A stretch of DNA of 64,000 bases, from assembly GCA_947259215.1 (NCBI GenBank), contig CAMYLJ010000005.1, forward strand, positions 71,482 to 135,481, given 5' to 3'. Both the position numbers and the translations under genes were made by a program. Positions 15,494-23,885 of this stretch are shown one piece after another; within the stretch, counting starts at the first letter, position 1, and each line of letters starts with the position of its first letter. The notes below the pieces were generated by a model that was not told where the DNA came from, searched no databases, and saw only the letters and a list, made by a program, of their open reading frames with translations. This DNA is from an uncultured delta proteobacterium (GTDB lineage Bacteria; Myxococcota_A; UBA9160; JAFDET01).

Positions 15494-16558
15494 ATGAAGT
15501 TCGCCGTGTTCAGCCTGATGCAGTGGCCCGAGGACCGGAGCCAGGGCGACGTCTACCACAACGAGCTGGCGCAGCTCGAGGCGGCGGAGTCCCAGGGCTA
15601 CGACGCCGTCTGGCTGGCCGAGCACCACTTCTCCCGCTACGGGATCGGGCCCTCGATCCACCTGACCGCGGCGCACCTGGCCGCGCGCACGCAGCGGGTC
15701 CGGATCGGGACCGCGGTCACGATCGCGCCCTTCTTCCATCCCCTGCGGATCGCGGAAGAGATCGCCATGCTCGATCGCCTCTCCGACGGCCGCATCGACT
15801 GGGGCGTGGGGCGCGGCTACCAGGGCCACGAGTTCGCGGGCTTCGGTGTCGACATCCGCAAGAGCCACCTGCTCTTCCGCGAGCAGCTCGACGTGGTGAC
15901 GCGCGCCTGGAGCGGCGAGCCCTTCGCCTGGCAGGGCGAGCACTACGCCTTCCCGGAGCTCCAGGTCCTGCCCACGCCGGTGCAGGAGCCCCATCCGCCG
16001 ATCTGGGTGGCGGCCATCTCGCCGGAGACCCTGGGGTGGGCCGCGGACCAGGGGCACGCGGTCCTGACCGACCAGTTCGCACCCTTCCACAAGATCGCCG
16101 AGAGCCGCGAGTTCTACTGCGAGCGCCTGGCGCGGGCGGGGTTCGACCCGGCCGCACGCCCGATCCCGACCTTGCGCCACGTCTACGTGGGAGAGAGCCT
16201 GGCGCGCGCGCGCGAGGAGGCCGGGCCGGCGCTGCTCTGGTATTACCGCGCGCTCGCGCGGGTGGGCTCGCCCGCCAGCCACACCGGGACGCTGCCGGAG
16301 AACTACTCCTTCTACCGCGTGCTGGGCGAGGAGGGCCTCGATCCGGACCGGGACCGGGACGGCTTCCTCGCCTACCTGTTCGAGAACTGCGCCATCGTCG
16401 GCGACGAGGCGTACGTGCGCGACAAGCTGGAAGAGCTGCAGGAGCGCATCCGCCTCGACTACCTGATCGCCTGGCAGAACTTCGGCGGACTCCCCCACGA
16501 GGCGAGCCTGGCCTCCCAGCGTCGGCTGATCGAAAAGATCGCCCCCGCGTTCGCCTGA
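15494..16558 (+). CDS. Luciferase-like (LLM class) flavin-dependent monooxygenase
   Basis: The 354-residue TIM-barrel enzyme is of the bacterial luciferase superfamily and uses reduced FMN or F420. MKFAVFSLMQWPEDRSQGD and YDAVWLAEHHFSRYGIGPS are classic N-terminal signatures. VRIGTAVTIAPFFHPLRIAEE, GRIDWGVGRGYQGHEFAGFG and HPPIWVAAISPETLGWAADQ line the flavin site. The AEHHF form points to an FMN-type alkanal or sulfonate-like monooxygenase. It is the first of three codirectional genes that end at a clear terminator. Confidence 0.88.
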   Translation: MKFAVFSLMQWPEDRSQGDVYHNELAQLEAAESQGYDAVWLAEHHFSRYGIGPSIHLTAAHLAARTQRVRIGTAVTIAPFFHPLRIAEEIAMLDRLSDGRIDWGVGRGYQGHEFAGFGVDIRKSHLLFREQLDVVTRAWSGEPFAWQGEHYAFPELQVLPTPVQEPHPPIWVAAISPETLGWAADQGHAVLTDQFAPFHKIAESREFYCERLARAGFDPAARPIPTLRHVYVGESLARAREEAGPALLWYYRALARVGSPASHTGTLPENYSFYRVLGEEGLDPDRDRDGFLAYLFENCAIVGDEAYVRDKLEELQERIRLDYLIAWQNFGGLPHEASLASQRRLIEKIAPAFA

Positions 16559-16583
16559 GCGTCCCCGCAATGGAGATGAGCTG

Positions 16584-17753
16584 ATGAATCCGTTGCCGCG
16601 CCTGCCCTACTCCGGCGCCGTCGATGCCGACGGCCACGTGCTCGAGGCGCCGGACCTGTGGGAGCGCTACCTGGAGCCGAAGTACCGCGACCGCGCCCTC
16701 CGCATCTGCAGCGACGAGCGCGGCCTGGAGTATCTGGAGATCGACGGGCGGAAGTCGAAGCTCCTGCGCAACGGGTTTCCCACCGGCCTGGGTTTCATGG
16801 ACCGCCTGGCTGGCATCGTGTACGAGCGCGAGCCCCGCACCGGCATCCCCTACGTGGACATGGCGCCCCTGGGCGCCATGGACCCGAAGGAGCGCATCCA
16901 ACGTCTCGACCTGGAGAACATCGCGCGCACCATCCTGTACCCGACGCTCTCCATCTTGTGGATTGCGGAGTGCCCCGACGAGGCGCTGACCCAGGCCTAC
17001 GTGCGCGCCTACAACCGCTGGATCGTCGACTTCTGCGCCGATTCGGAGGGGCGCCTGGTGCCGGTGGCCCAGCTCTCCCTGGGCGATCCCGAGGCCGCGG
17101 AGGCCGAGCTGCGCCGCGCGGCCGCGGACGGCGTGGCGGGTGTGTGGGCGCCCACCTTCTCGTGGACCCGCAAACCCGTGGCGCACCCCGAGCACCACCG
17201 GGTCTTCGCCGCGGCGGAGGAGCTGGGCCTGCCCTTCGGCATCCATCCCTGCTTCGAGCCCAAGTGGTGCGCTCCCGGCCGCTACGGCGAGTACACGAAC
17301 TCGGCCCACGCCTTCTTCCTCAACGTCACGGCGCCGGACGCCGTGCGTCACGCCTTCACGTCGTTCTTCGAGTACGGCGTCTTCGACCGCTTTCCGGCGC
17401 TCAAGCTGGTCGTGCTCGAGGCCGGCGCGGGCTGGATCGGCTACTGGCTCGACCGCATGGACGCGGTCTGGGAATCCATCCAGGGGCGCAACGTGCGCGA
17501 GCGCCTCGAGGAGAAGCCGAGCGTCTACTTCCGGCGCCAGTGCTGGATCTCCGGCGACCCCGACGAGAGCAGCCTGGCCCCCGTCATCTCCGCCGTGGGC
17601 GCCGATCGCTTCTTCTGGGCCTCCGACTTCCCGCACCCGGACCACCCGCCGGAGTACGTCCCCAACCTGGAGAAGTTGATCGAGGCCCTACCGGAGCCCG
17701 AACGCGCGGGCGTCCTCGGCGCCAACGCCCTCGCGGTCTACGGGTTGAGCTAG
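16584..17753 (+). CDS. Amidohydrolase 2 (ACMSD-like) family protein
   Basis: The 389-residue metal-dependent TIM-barrel hydrolase or decarboxylase has VDADGHVLEAPDLWERY at the N-terminus (an HxH-like DGH variant), FGIHPCFEP with a metal histidine, and the terminal ASDFPHPDH aspartate site. EAGAGWIGYWLDRMDA is common in the family. It probably decarboxylates or hydrolyses an aromatic or cyclic acid. It lies 25 bp after the monooxygenase and 40 bp before the phosphotriesterase-like gene, suggesting one degradative pathway. Confidence 0.85.
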   Translation: MNPLPRLPYSGAVDADGHVLEAPDLWERYLEPKYRDRALRICSDERGLEYLEIDGRKSKLLRNGFPTGLGFMDRLAGIVYEREPRTGIPYVDMAPLGAMDPKERIQRLDLENIARTILYPTLSILWIAECPDEALTQAYVRAYNRWIVDFCADSEGRLVPVAQLSLGDPEAAEAELRRAAADGVAGVWAPTFSWTRKPVAHPEHHRVFAAAEELGLPFGIHPCFEPKWCAPGRYGEYTNSAHAFFLNVTAPDAVRHAFTSFFEYGVFDRFPALKLVVLEAGAGWIGYWLDRMDAVWESIQGRNVRERLEEKPSVYFRRQCWISGDPDESSLAPVISAVGADRFFWASDFPHPDHPPEYVPNLEKLIEALPEPERAGVLGANALAVYGLS

Positions 17754-17781
17754 GCGGGAGCCTCCGCCTCCAACGACCGTG

Positions 17782-17787
17782 TAGACT
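17782..17787 (+). promoter_or_regulatory. Putative -10 element of a leaderless transcript (TAGACT)
   Basis: TAGACT ends 6 nt before the ATG of the phosphotriesterase-like gene, which has no ribosome site. It could give that gene a second, internal promoter within the operon. Confidence 0.45.
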
Positions 17788-17793
17788 CCCGCG

Positions 17794-18735
17794 ATGCCGA
17801 CCGTCCACACCGTCCAAGGCCCCATCGACACCGCCGACCTCGGCTTCACCCTGATGCACGAGCACATCCTGCTGGCCAACTGGTCCATGCGGGCGGCCTT
17901 CGACGACTGGGTGAAGATCGACGAGCACATCGACTACGCGGCCGGCGAGCTGCGCTCCGCCCGGGAGCGCGGCGTTCGGACCATCGTGGACCTGACCGCC
18001 GTGAACCTGGGGCGCGACGTGCACGTGATCCAGGAGGTGGCCGCCCGGGCCGAGGTCCAGGTGGTGGCGTGCACCGGCTTCTACTGGCACGAGGAGCCGT
18101 GGATGATCGGCTGGGAGACGGACCGGCTGGTGGAGTGGCTGATCCGGGACATCAGCGACGGGATCCAGGGCACGTCCATGCGCGCCGGCATCATCAAGTG
18201 CGCGACGGACCACCTGGGAGCGACGCCCGGCAACCAGAAGCTGCTGGAGGTGGCCGCCCGTCTGCACCGCCAGACGGGGGTCCCGATCTCGACGCACACC
18301 TCGTGCGAGCACCGCACCGGTGTGGCGCAGATCCGGCTCTTCCAGGAGGAGGGGGTGGACCTCTCGCGGGTGGTGATCGGGCACTGCGGCGACACCGAGG
18401 ACCTGGACTACCTGGAGGAGATCCTCGGGTCGGGCGCCTTCATCGGGATGGACCGTTTCGGGCTGAACCCGATGCTCCCGATGGAGCGGCGGGTCAGCGT
18501 GGTCGCGCGCCTGTGCGAGCGCGGGTACGCCGACCGGATGGTGCTCTCCCACGATGCCTGCTGTCACATCGACTGGCTCCCGGGCGGGCGCCCCGGGCTG
18601 CCGCAGTGGAACTTCCGGCACATCCCGGACGACGTGCTGCCGGCGTTGCAGAAGGAGGGGGTGACGGAGGCTGCGATCCGGCAGATGACCGTGGAGAACC
18701 CGCGGCGGATCTTCGAGCGGCAGGGCAGCTACTAG
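17794..18735 (+). CDS. Phosphotriesterase-family (PTE/PLL) metal hydrolase
   Basis: The 313-residue binuclear zinc amidohydrolase-fold enzyme has complete ligands: His22 and His24 in LMHEHI, a bridging lysine at 135 (GIIKCATD), His168 (STHTS), His197 (IGHCGD) and Asp254 (SHDACC). Family members hydrolyse lactones, phosphotriesters or related esters. Native substrates are mostly lactones. It is the third gene of the unit. There is no ribosome site, but a TAGACT lies 6 nt before the ATG. A terminator follows the gene about 80 bp later. Confidence 0.92.
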   Translation: MPTVHTVQGPIDTADLGFTLMHEHILLANWSMRAAFDDWVKIDEHIDYAAGELRSARERGVRTIVDLTAVNLGRDVHVIQEVAARAEVQVVACTGFYWHEEPWMIGWETDRLVEWLIRDISDGIQGTSMRAGIIKCATDHLGATPGNQKLLEVAARLHRQTGVPISTHTSCEHRTGVAQIRLFQEEGVDLSRVVIGHCGDTEDLDYLEEILGSGAFIGMDRFGLNPMLPMERRVSVVARLCERGYADRMVLSHDACCHIDWLPGGRPGLPQWNFRHIPDDVLPALQKEGVTEAAIRQMTVENPRRIFERQGSY

Positions 18736-18813
18736 CGGCTGGCACGACGAAGGTGGGGCGAAATTCCGTTGCGAATCTCCGATGCGAATCGCGCCCCGAA
18801 GACCCGAAAAACA

Positions 18814-18840
18814 AAACCCGCCAGGAGGCGGGTTTCTTTT
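18814..18840 (+). terminator. Rho-independent terminator of the three-gene operon
   Basis: AAACCCGCC and GGCGGGTTT form a stem around AGGA, followed by CTTTT. It is the clearest terminator in the window and lies 78 bp after the phosphotriesterase-like stop. Confidence 0.9.
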
Positions 18841-18887
18841 GCGACGAACAATCTCAATTCTAGCACAGCTTGCACCGGGCGCAATGG

Positions 18888-18980
18888 CCTGACGAAAAAT
18901 CGTCCGATCTGGCCTGCCAGCGCTCCCAAACGAGCAGTTTGGGCATCGAAAACGCCGATTTCGGCGCCAAATTCGTCAGG
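18888..18980. repeat. Nested inverted repeats between phosphotriesterase and MATE genes
   Basis: CCTGACGAA (18888-18896) is repeated in inverse as TTCGTCAGG (18972-18980), the latter including the MATE stop codon. Inside lie a hairpin CCCAAAC/GTTTGGG (18925-18943) and a hairpin CGCCGA/TCGGCG (18953-18966). The stretch is notably less G+C rich than its surroundings. The rest of the gap (18736-18813 and 18841-18887) shows nothing recognisable. Confidence 0.7.
18949..18968 (-). terminator. Probable Rho-independent terminator of the MATE gene
   Basis: On the minus strand, CGCCGA pairs with TCGGCG across AA and is followed directly by TTTT. It lies just after the MATE stop. Confidence 0.65.
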
Positions 18981-20328
18981 GTGAGGAAGGCCCGGTGACG
19001 AGATGCGCGGGGCCCCGCACGCGCAGGCGGGCGACGAGCAGCGCCGCCACCACGGCCAGCCCGAGCGCGAGCCCCCACCAGATCCCTGCCAGTCCCCAGC
19101 CGCCGCGCAGTGCCAGCCAGCCGCCGATGGGAAGGCCCAGCAGCCAGTAGCCGACCAGGTTGTAGACGGCGGCCGGCCGCGTGTCCCCCATGCCGCGCAG
19201 CACCCCGCAGCCCACCACCTGGGTGCCGTCGAAGATCGCGAAGGCGGCGGCGATGGGCAGGATGGCCGCCGAGGTGGACAGGATCTCCGGGTCGCGGGCG
19301 AAGATCGCCGGCAGCTGCTGGCGCAGCAGCACGAACAGGGCCGCGAAGCCGGCCATCACGCTGGCCCCCATCCCCACGGCGACCCAGGCCGCGCGCTGGG
19401 CGGCCGCGTGCTGGCTCGCACCCAGCAGGTTGCCCACGCGGGTGGCCGCGCCCTGGGAGATGCCGAGGGGGAACATGAACGCCAGCGCCGCCAGGTTGAG
19501 GGTGACGGTGTGGGCCGCCACCGCCACCGGGTCGATCCAGCCCGACAGCAAGGTGGACGCTCCGAAGGCCCAGATCTCGAACCCTACGGTGGCGGCGATG
19601 GGGACCCCGTAGGCGAGGACCTTGCGCAGCCCCTGCCAGCTGGCCGCGGCCCGGCTCCACGGCTGCCAGGCTCCGGCGTGCAGGTCGAAGCCCCGGATCA
19701 TGGCCAGCAGCAGGCCGAACAGGATCACCCGCGTCAGCGCGGTCGCGAGGCCCGCTCCCACCACGCCCAGGGCCGGGAAGCCCAGGTGGCCGAAGATCAG
19801 GGCCCAGTTCGCGAGGGCGTTGAAGAGGTTGGCTGCCAGCACCACCCACATGGCCGGACGCATGATCTCGCGGCCCTGCAGGTACTGGCGCATCGCCACG
19901 AAGAGCAGGATGAAGGGGACGCTCGGGATCTGCACGAGCACGTAGCGGTGGGCCGCGTCGACGAGCGCCGGCTCCTGCTCGGCCAGGGTCAGGAACGGGC
20001 CGGCCAGCAGCCACAGCCCGCCCAGCAGGAGCGAGAGCCAGCCGGCGAGCACCAGGCCGCGCTGGAGTGCGAGCCCGCAGCGGCGTCCGTCGCCGGCGCC
20101 GTGGGCCTGAGCGACGATCGGGTCCAGTCCGAAGAGCACGCCCTGGATGAAGAGGAAGGTTCCGTGGACCCAGACGTTGCCGATCGACACGGCGGCCAGG
20201 GCGTCGACGCCCACGCGCCCCACCATGGCCGTGTCGATCGCTCCCATCAGCATGGTGCCGAGGTTGGCCACCACGACGGGGAAGGCCAGGCGGGCGAGCG
20301 TGCGGCTCTCGGCGCGCAGGGGGGACAT
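18976..20328 (-). CDS. MATE family multidrug/metabolite efflux protein
   Basis: The 450-residue protein has about twelve membrane helices in two six-helix halves. LARLAFPVVVANLGTMLMGA and DTAMVGRVGVDALAAVSIGN are the NorM/DinF-type first-helix signatures. GLDPIVAQAHGAGDG is a conserved loop, and GGVLRGMGDTR-like CGVLRGMGDTR sits in the C-terminal half. It exports cationic or organic compounds using a Na+ or H+ gradient. The substrate is unknown. A TACCCT hexamer lies 23 nt upstream. The gene is monocistronic and followed by its own terminator-like hairpin. Confidence 0.9.
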   Translation of the reverse strand: MSPLRAESRTLARLAFPVVVANLGTMLMGAIDTAMVGRVGVDALAAVSIGNVWVHGTFLFIQGVLFGLDPIVAQAHGAGDGRRCGLALQRGLVLAGWLSLLLGGLWLLAGPFLTLAEQEPALVDAAHRYVLVQIPSVPFILLFVAMRQYLQGREIMRPAMWVVLAANLFNALANWALIFGHLGFPALGVVGAGLATALTRVILFGLLLAMIRGFDLHAGAWQPWSRAAASWQGLRKVLAYGVPIAATVGFEIWAFGASTLLSGWIDPVAVAAHTVTLNLAALAFMFPLGISQGAATRVGNLLGASQHAAAQRAAWVAVGMGASVMAGFAALFVLLRQQLPAIFARDPEILSTSAAILPIAAAFAIFDGTQVVGCGVLRGMGDTRPAAVYNLVGYWLLGLPIGGWLALRGGWGLAGIWWGLALGLAVVAALLVARLRVRGPAHLVTGPSSP

Positions 20329-20351
20329 GCGGGTGGCTCCGGAGTCCGCGA

Positions 20352-20357
20352 AGGGTA
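20352..20357 (-). promoter_or_regulatory. Putative -10 element (TACCCT)
   Basis: TACCCT on the minus strand, 23 nt before the MATE ATG, in the divergent gap with hemF. Confidence 0.3.
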
Positions 20358-20414
20358 GCCGCGTTGCCCCGGATCGCCCCGGCGCGGCGCACCGACCGCG
20401 CGCAGGCCGTGGGG

Positions 20415-20420
20415 TAGACT
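20415..20420 (+). promoter_or_regulatory. Putative -10 element of a leaderless transcript (TAGACT)
   Basis: TAGACT ends exactly 6 nt before the hemF ATG, and there is no ribosome site. A CCGACC sequence 18 bp upstream could act as a weak -35. Confidence 0.5.
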
Positions 20421-20426
20421 GCGCCC

Positions 20427-21347
20427 ATGAGCGGGACCCGGTTCGCCGACGTGAAGCAGTACATGCTCGGGCTGCAGGACCGCATCTGCGCCGCGCTCGA
20501 GGAGGTGGACGGGGGCGCGTGCTTTCGGGAAGAACGCTTCGAGGGCCCGGGCGGCACCCTGGCGCGACCGCGTGTGCTGGAGGAGGGCGACGCCATCGAG
20601 AAATCGGCGGTGCACTTCACGCACTCGGCCGGCGAGCGACTGCCGCCCGCCGCGACCGACCGCCGTCCCGAGCTGGCCGGCGCCCCATTCGAGGCGGTTG
20701 CCGTCTCCCTGATCGTCCACCCGCGCAATCCCTACGCGCCGACGTCCCACATGAACGTGCGCTTCTTCGAGGGGCGGCCCGCGGATGCCGAGTCCATCTG
20801 GTGGATCGGGGGAGGCTTCGACCTGACCCCGTTCTACGGCTTCGCCGAGGACTGCGTGCACTGGCATCGCAGCGCGCGGGACGCCTGCGCGCCCCTCGGT
20901 CCCGACGCCTACCCGCGCTTCAAGAAGTGGTGCGACGAGTACTTCACGCTCGGCCACCGCGGGGAGGCGCGCGGGATCGGCGGGATCTTCTTCGACGACC
21001 TGGACGGCCCGGACTTCGCGACCTGCTTCGACTTCCTGAAGAGCGTCGGCGACGCCTACCTGGAGGCGTACCTGCCCATCCTGCGCCGACGCAAGGACAC
21101 GCCCTACGGTGCCCGGGAGCGCGACTTCCAGCTCTGGCGCCGTGGCCGCTACGCCGAGTTCAACCTGGCGATCGACCGGGGCACGAAGTACGGCCTCCAG
21201 TCCGGCCGCCGCGTCGAGAGCGTGCTGGCCTCGCTGCCGCCGCTGGTGCGCTGGCGCTACGACTGGCAGCCCGAGCCCGACAGCCCCGAAGCCCGCCTGG
21301 TCGACGACTTCCTCGCCCCCCGCGACTGGCTGGCGTCGGGCGACTAG
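20427..21347 (+). CDS. hemF: Oxygen-dependent coproporphyrinogen III oxidase
   Basis: The 306-residue enzyme converts coproporphyrinogen III to protoporphyrinogen IX with O2, in aerobic heme synthesis. Family blocks are intact: [72 protein letters not shown] and [19 protein letters not shown]. The length is normal. It points to aerobic life. The gene stands alone and shares a CTAG stop overlap with the convergent acyl-CoA dehydrogenase. Confidence 0.97.
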   Translation: MSGTRFADVKQYMLGLQDRICAALEEVDGGACFREERFEGPGGTLARPRVLEEGDAIEKSAVHFTHSAGERLPPAATDRRPELAGAPFEAVAVSLIVHPRNPYAPTSHMNVRFFEGRPADAESIWWIGGGFDLTPFYGFAEDCVHWHRSARDACAPLGPDAYPRFKKWCDEYFTLGHRGEARGIGGIFFDDLDGPDFATCFDFLKSVGDAYLEAYLPILRRRKDTPYGARERDFQLWRRGRYAEFNLAIDRGTKYGLQSGRRVESVLASLPPLVRWRYDWQPEPDSPEARLVDDFLAPRDWLASGD

Positions 21348-22588
21348 GAGGCGGGGCCGCTGGGGACGTCGCGGAAGGCGACGTCCTTGTCGAGGCGGGT
21401 CTCCGGGGGCAGGCGCAGCACGCGCTCGGCGATGATGTTGCGCAGGATCTCGTCGGTGCCGCCGGCGATGCGCAGGCCGGGCGCCGCCAGCAGGGCCTCC
21501 TGCCACGAGCCCTGCTGCAGCGCCGCCTCGACGCCGATGGCGCCGGCCTGGGCCTGGATGTCCATGCCGAACGAGCCCATGTCCTGCAGCAGCTTGGCGC
21601 CCACGAGCTTGGCCATGCTGGCCTCGGGTCCGGGCATCCCGCCGCGGGAGAGCGCCGTCAGACTGCGCAGCCCGGTGTACTCCACTCCCTTGCGCCGCAC
21701 GTAGAAGTCGGCGATCTGCTGGCGCACCGCCGAGTCCTCGATCGCCGGCCGGCCGTCGATCTCGAGCTCGTGGCTCAGCTGCATCAGGTCTGCGAAGAGG
21801 TTGCCCTGGCCCCCGCCGCCGCCGATGGACGCGCGCTCGTTCATCAAGGTGGTGATGGCCACCGCCCAGCCGTTGCCCACGGCGTCGAGCCGGTTGGCGT
21901 CGGGGACGCGCAGGTCGTTGAAGAACACCTCGTTGAAGCCCGTGGCCCGGTTGATCTGCACGATCGGCCGCACCTCGATCCCGGGCGCGTGCATGTCGAT
22001 CACGAAGTAGGAGAGCCCGGCGTGCTTCGGCACGTTGGGGTCGGTGCGCAGGACCAGAACGCCCCAGTCGGCGATGTGGGCGAACGTGGTCCAGATCTTC
22101 TGGCCGTTCACCACCCAGTCGTCCCCGTCGCGCACCGCGGTGGTGCGCAGCCCCGCCAGGTCCGAGCCCGCCGCCGGCTCGCTGAAGAGCTGGCACCAGA
22201 TCTCCTCGCCCGAGACGAGCTTCGGGATCCACTGGGTCTTCTGCTGCTCCGTGCCGTGGGCCAGGACCGTGGGCCCCGCCATGCCGAGACCGATCGAGAA
22301 GATCGGCGCTGGCGTCTTGATCCGCGCCTCCTCCTGGCCCCAGATCACCGACTGCATGGCGTTGCCGCCGCGGCCGCCGTACTCCTCGGGCCAGGTGATG
22401 CAGGCCCAGCGCGCATCGGCCTTCTTCTTCTGCCAGGCCTTGGCCTGTTCGATGTAGTTCTCGCCGTAGCGCTCGGACAGCACGCCCATGGCGTTCTCGT
22501 CCGGGTCGCGCAGCTCGCCGTTGGCCTCGAGCCAGGTGCGGGCCTCATTGCGGAAGGCAGCCTCTTCGGGGGTGTCGTTGAAGTCCAT
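21344..22588 (-). CDS. Acyl-CoA dehydrogenase, large partner of a probable heteromeric pair
   Basis: The 414-residue flavoprotein has the FAD/substrate blocks [39 protein letters not shown] and [27 protein letters not shown] carries a Glu at the helix-G position. The C-terminal cofactor segment is [20 protein letters not shown]. It belongs to the FadE-type group used for cholesterol, long or branched side chains in actinobacteria and relatives. The gene lies 16 bp after a smaller acyl-CoA dehydrogenase, an arrangement typical of alpha2beta2 enzymes. Confidence 0.9.
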   Translation of the reverse strand: MDFNDTPEEAAFRNEARTWLEANGELRDPDENAMGVLSERYGENYIEQAKAWQKKKADARWACITWPEEYGGRGGNAMQSVIWGQEEARIKTPAPIFSIGLGMAGPTVLAHGTEQQKTQWIPKLVSGEEIWCQLFSEPAAGSDLAGLRTTAVRDGDDWVVNGQKIWTTFAHIADWGVLVLRTDPNVPKHAGLSYFVIDMHAPGIEVRPIVQINRATGFNEVFFNDLRVPDANRLDAVGNGWAVAITTLMNERASIGGGGGQGNLFADLMQLSHELEIDGRPAIEDSAVRQQIADFYVRRKGVEYTGLRSLTALSRGGMPGPEASMAKLVGAKLLQDMGSFGMDIQAQAGAIGVEAALQQGSWQEALLAAPGLRIAGGTDEILRNIIAERVLRLPPETRLDKDVAFRDVPSGPAS

Positions 22589-22604
22589 CGTCGGGTTCCT
22601 TCCG

Positions 22605-23714
22605 CTACTTCGACTGGGCGTCCAGGCGACGCACCAGCTTGTCGCGCCACTCGCGGGCGCTGCCGAGCGCCAGGCCGAGGGCCTTGGCGCGGCGATAGAA
22701 GAGATGGCAGTCGTACTCCCAGGTGAAGCCGACGCCGCCGTGAAGCTGCACCATCTCGACCGCCGCCAGCTCCAGCGCATCCGTGGCGCTGATGCGCGCG
22801 CCGGCGGCCGCCACCGGCAGCTCCGGCTCGTCGCCGGAGAGCGCCCAGGCGCCGTAGTAGGCGTTCGAGCGCGCCAGCTCGATGGCAACCCAGATGTCGG
22901 CCAGCCGGTGCTTGATCGCCTGGAAGGAGGCCACCGGCCGACCGAAGGCGTAGCGGCCCAGGGTGAACTCCTTGGTGATCTCGAACGCGCGCTCGGCCGC
23001 GCCCAGCTGCTCGAAGGCCATCAGCACCGCCGCCCGGTCGAGCAGCGCCTCGGCCAGCGCCCAGCCCTGGCCGGCCCCGCCGAGGAGCTCGGCGGGCGCA
23101 TTCTCGAAGCTCAGCGTCGCCTGGGGCCGCGCGCCGTCGAACGAGTCGACCGGCTCGCGCTTCACGCCGTCGGCGGACAGGTCGGCCAGCACCAGCGACA
23201 CGCCCTCCGGCGTGCGCGCCGCCACCACCGCCAGGCCTGCGGCCATGCCGTCGGGCACCGGAACCTTCGTGCCCGTGAGGGCGCCGTTCTCGAAGCGCGC
23301 CTGCACCGACGCCTCCGACACGATGCCCGGCTTCTCCGCCAGGGCCAGGGTGCCGATCCGCTCGCCCGAGGCCAGCTTGGGGAGCAGCGCCTGCTGCTGC
23401 GTCTCGCTGCCGGCGCGCAGCACCGCCTCGCTGGCCAGGTAGACCGAGGAGGAGAAGGGGATGGGCGCCAGGGCCCGGCCCACCTCCTCCGCGATCAGGC
23501 AGAGTTCCAGGTGGCCGAAGCCGGCCCCGCCGTGCTCTTCGGGGATGACCGCCCCGAGCCAGCCCAGCTCGGCGGCGCCCTTCCACAGGTCCGGCGCGTA
23601 GGGCTTGTCCGACTCCAGGACGTCGCGGCAGACCGCGAGGGGCGAGTGCTCCTCCAGGTAGTCGCGCACGGTCTTCTGGAGAAGCTTCTGATCCTCGGAG
23701 AAATCGAAGTTCAT
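22605..23714 (-). CDS. Acyl-CoA dehydrogenase, small partner of a probable heteromeric pair
   Basis: The 369-residue FadE-like protein begins MNFDFSEDQKLLQKTVRDYL, then GAVIPEEHGGAGFGHLELCL and FGRPVASFQAIKHRLADIW. At the helix-G position where its partner has NER, this protein has LDRAA, so it may lack a standard catalytic base. The C-terminus (LHGGVGFTWEYDCHLFYRRA) matches small subunits of two-component acyl-CoA dehydrogenases. A TAGAAT hexamer lies 38 nt upstream. It probably forms a complex with the next gene product. Confidence 0.88.
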   Translation of the reverse strand: MNFDFSEDQKLLQKTVRDYLEEHSPLAVCRDVLESDKPYAPDLWKGAAELGWLGAVIPEEHGGAGFGHLELCLIAEEVGRALAPIPFSSSVYLASEAVLRAGSETQQQALLPKLASGERIGTLALAEKPGIVSEASVQARFENGALTGTKVPVPDGMAAGLAVVAARTPEGVSLVLADLSADGVKREPVDSFDGARPQATLSFENAPAELLGGAGQGWALAEALLDRAAVLMAFEQLGAAERAFEITKEFTLGRYAFGRPVASFQAIKHRLADIWVAIELARSNAYYGAWALSGDEPELPVAAAGARISATDALELAAVEMVQLHGGVGFTWEYDCHLFYRRAKALGLALGSAREWRDKLVRRLDAQSK

Positions 23715-23752
23715 CCGGAGGGTTCTCCCGTTGGTTGACTCGCGAGTCAAGG

Positions 23753-23758
23753 ATTCTA
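23753..23758 (-). promoter_or_regulatory. Putative -10 element (TAGAAT)
   Basis: TAGAAT on the minus strand, 38 nt before the small acyl-CoA dehydrogenase ATG. Just downstream lies the palindrome TTGACTCGCGAGTCAA (23735-23750), which could be an operator for a regulator of this pair. Confidence 0.45.
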
Positions 23759-23773
23759 GCCGCCAGGTCATGA

Positions 23774-23801
23774 CTCCGCTCGCCTTCGGCTCGCTGCGCG
23801 C
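23774..23801. repeat. Dispersed repeat, copy 2
   Basis: 27 of 28 bases match the sequence at 658-685 (CTCCGCTCGCC ... GGCTCGCTGCGCGC). Like copy 1, it lies in an intergenic gap before a plus-strand gene. Confidence 0.6.
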
Positions 23802-23870
23802 GCCGCAGAGCGGCGCTTGCGGCCTCGGCTTCCCGTGGTTCGTCGGCGCGGGTGCGGCGAGTGGTGTCGC

Positions 23871-23876
23871 TACGCT
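23871..23876 (+). promoter_or_regulatory. Putative -10 element of a near-leaderless transcript (TACGCT)
   Basis: TACGCT ends 9 nt before the ATG of the phosphatase gene. No ribosome site is present. Confidence 0.4.
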
Positions 23877-23885
23877 GCTCCTGCG

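Noticed and set aside
6503-18746. Further sigma-54 promoters at TGGCACG sites near 6503 and 18740
   Set aside because: Neither has TTGC at the required spacing, and the first lies within selD.
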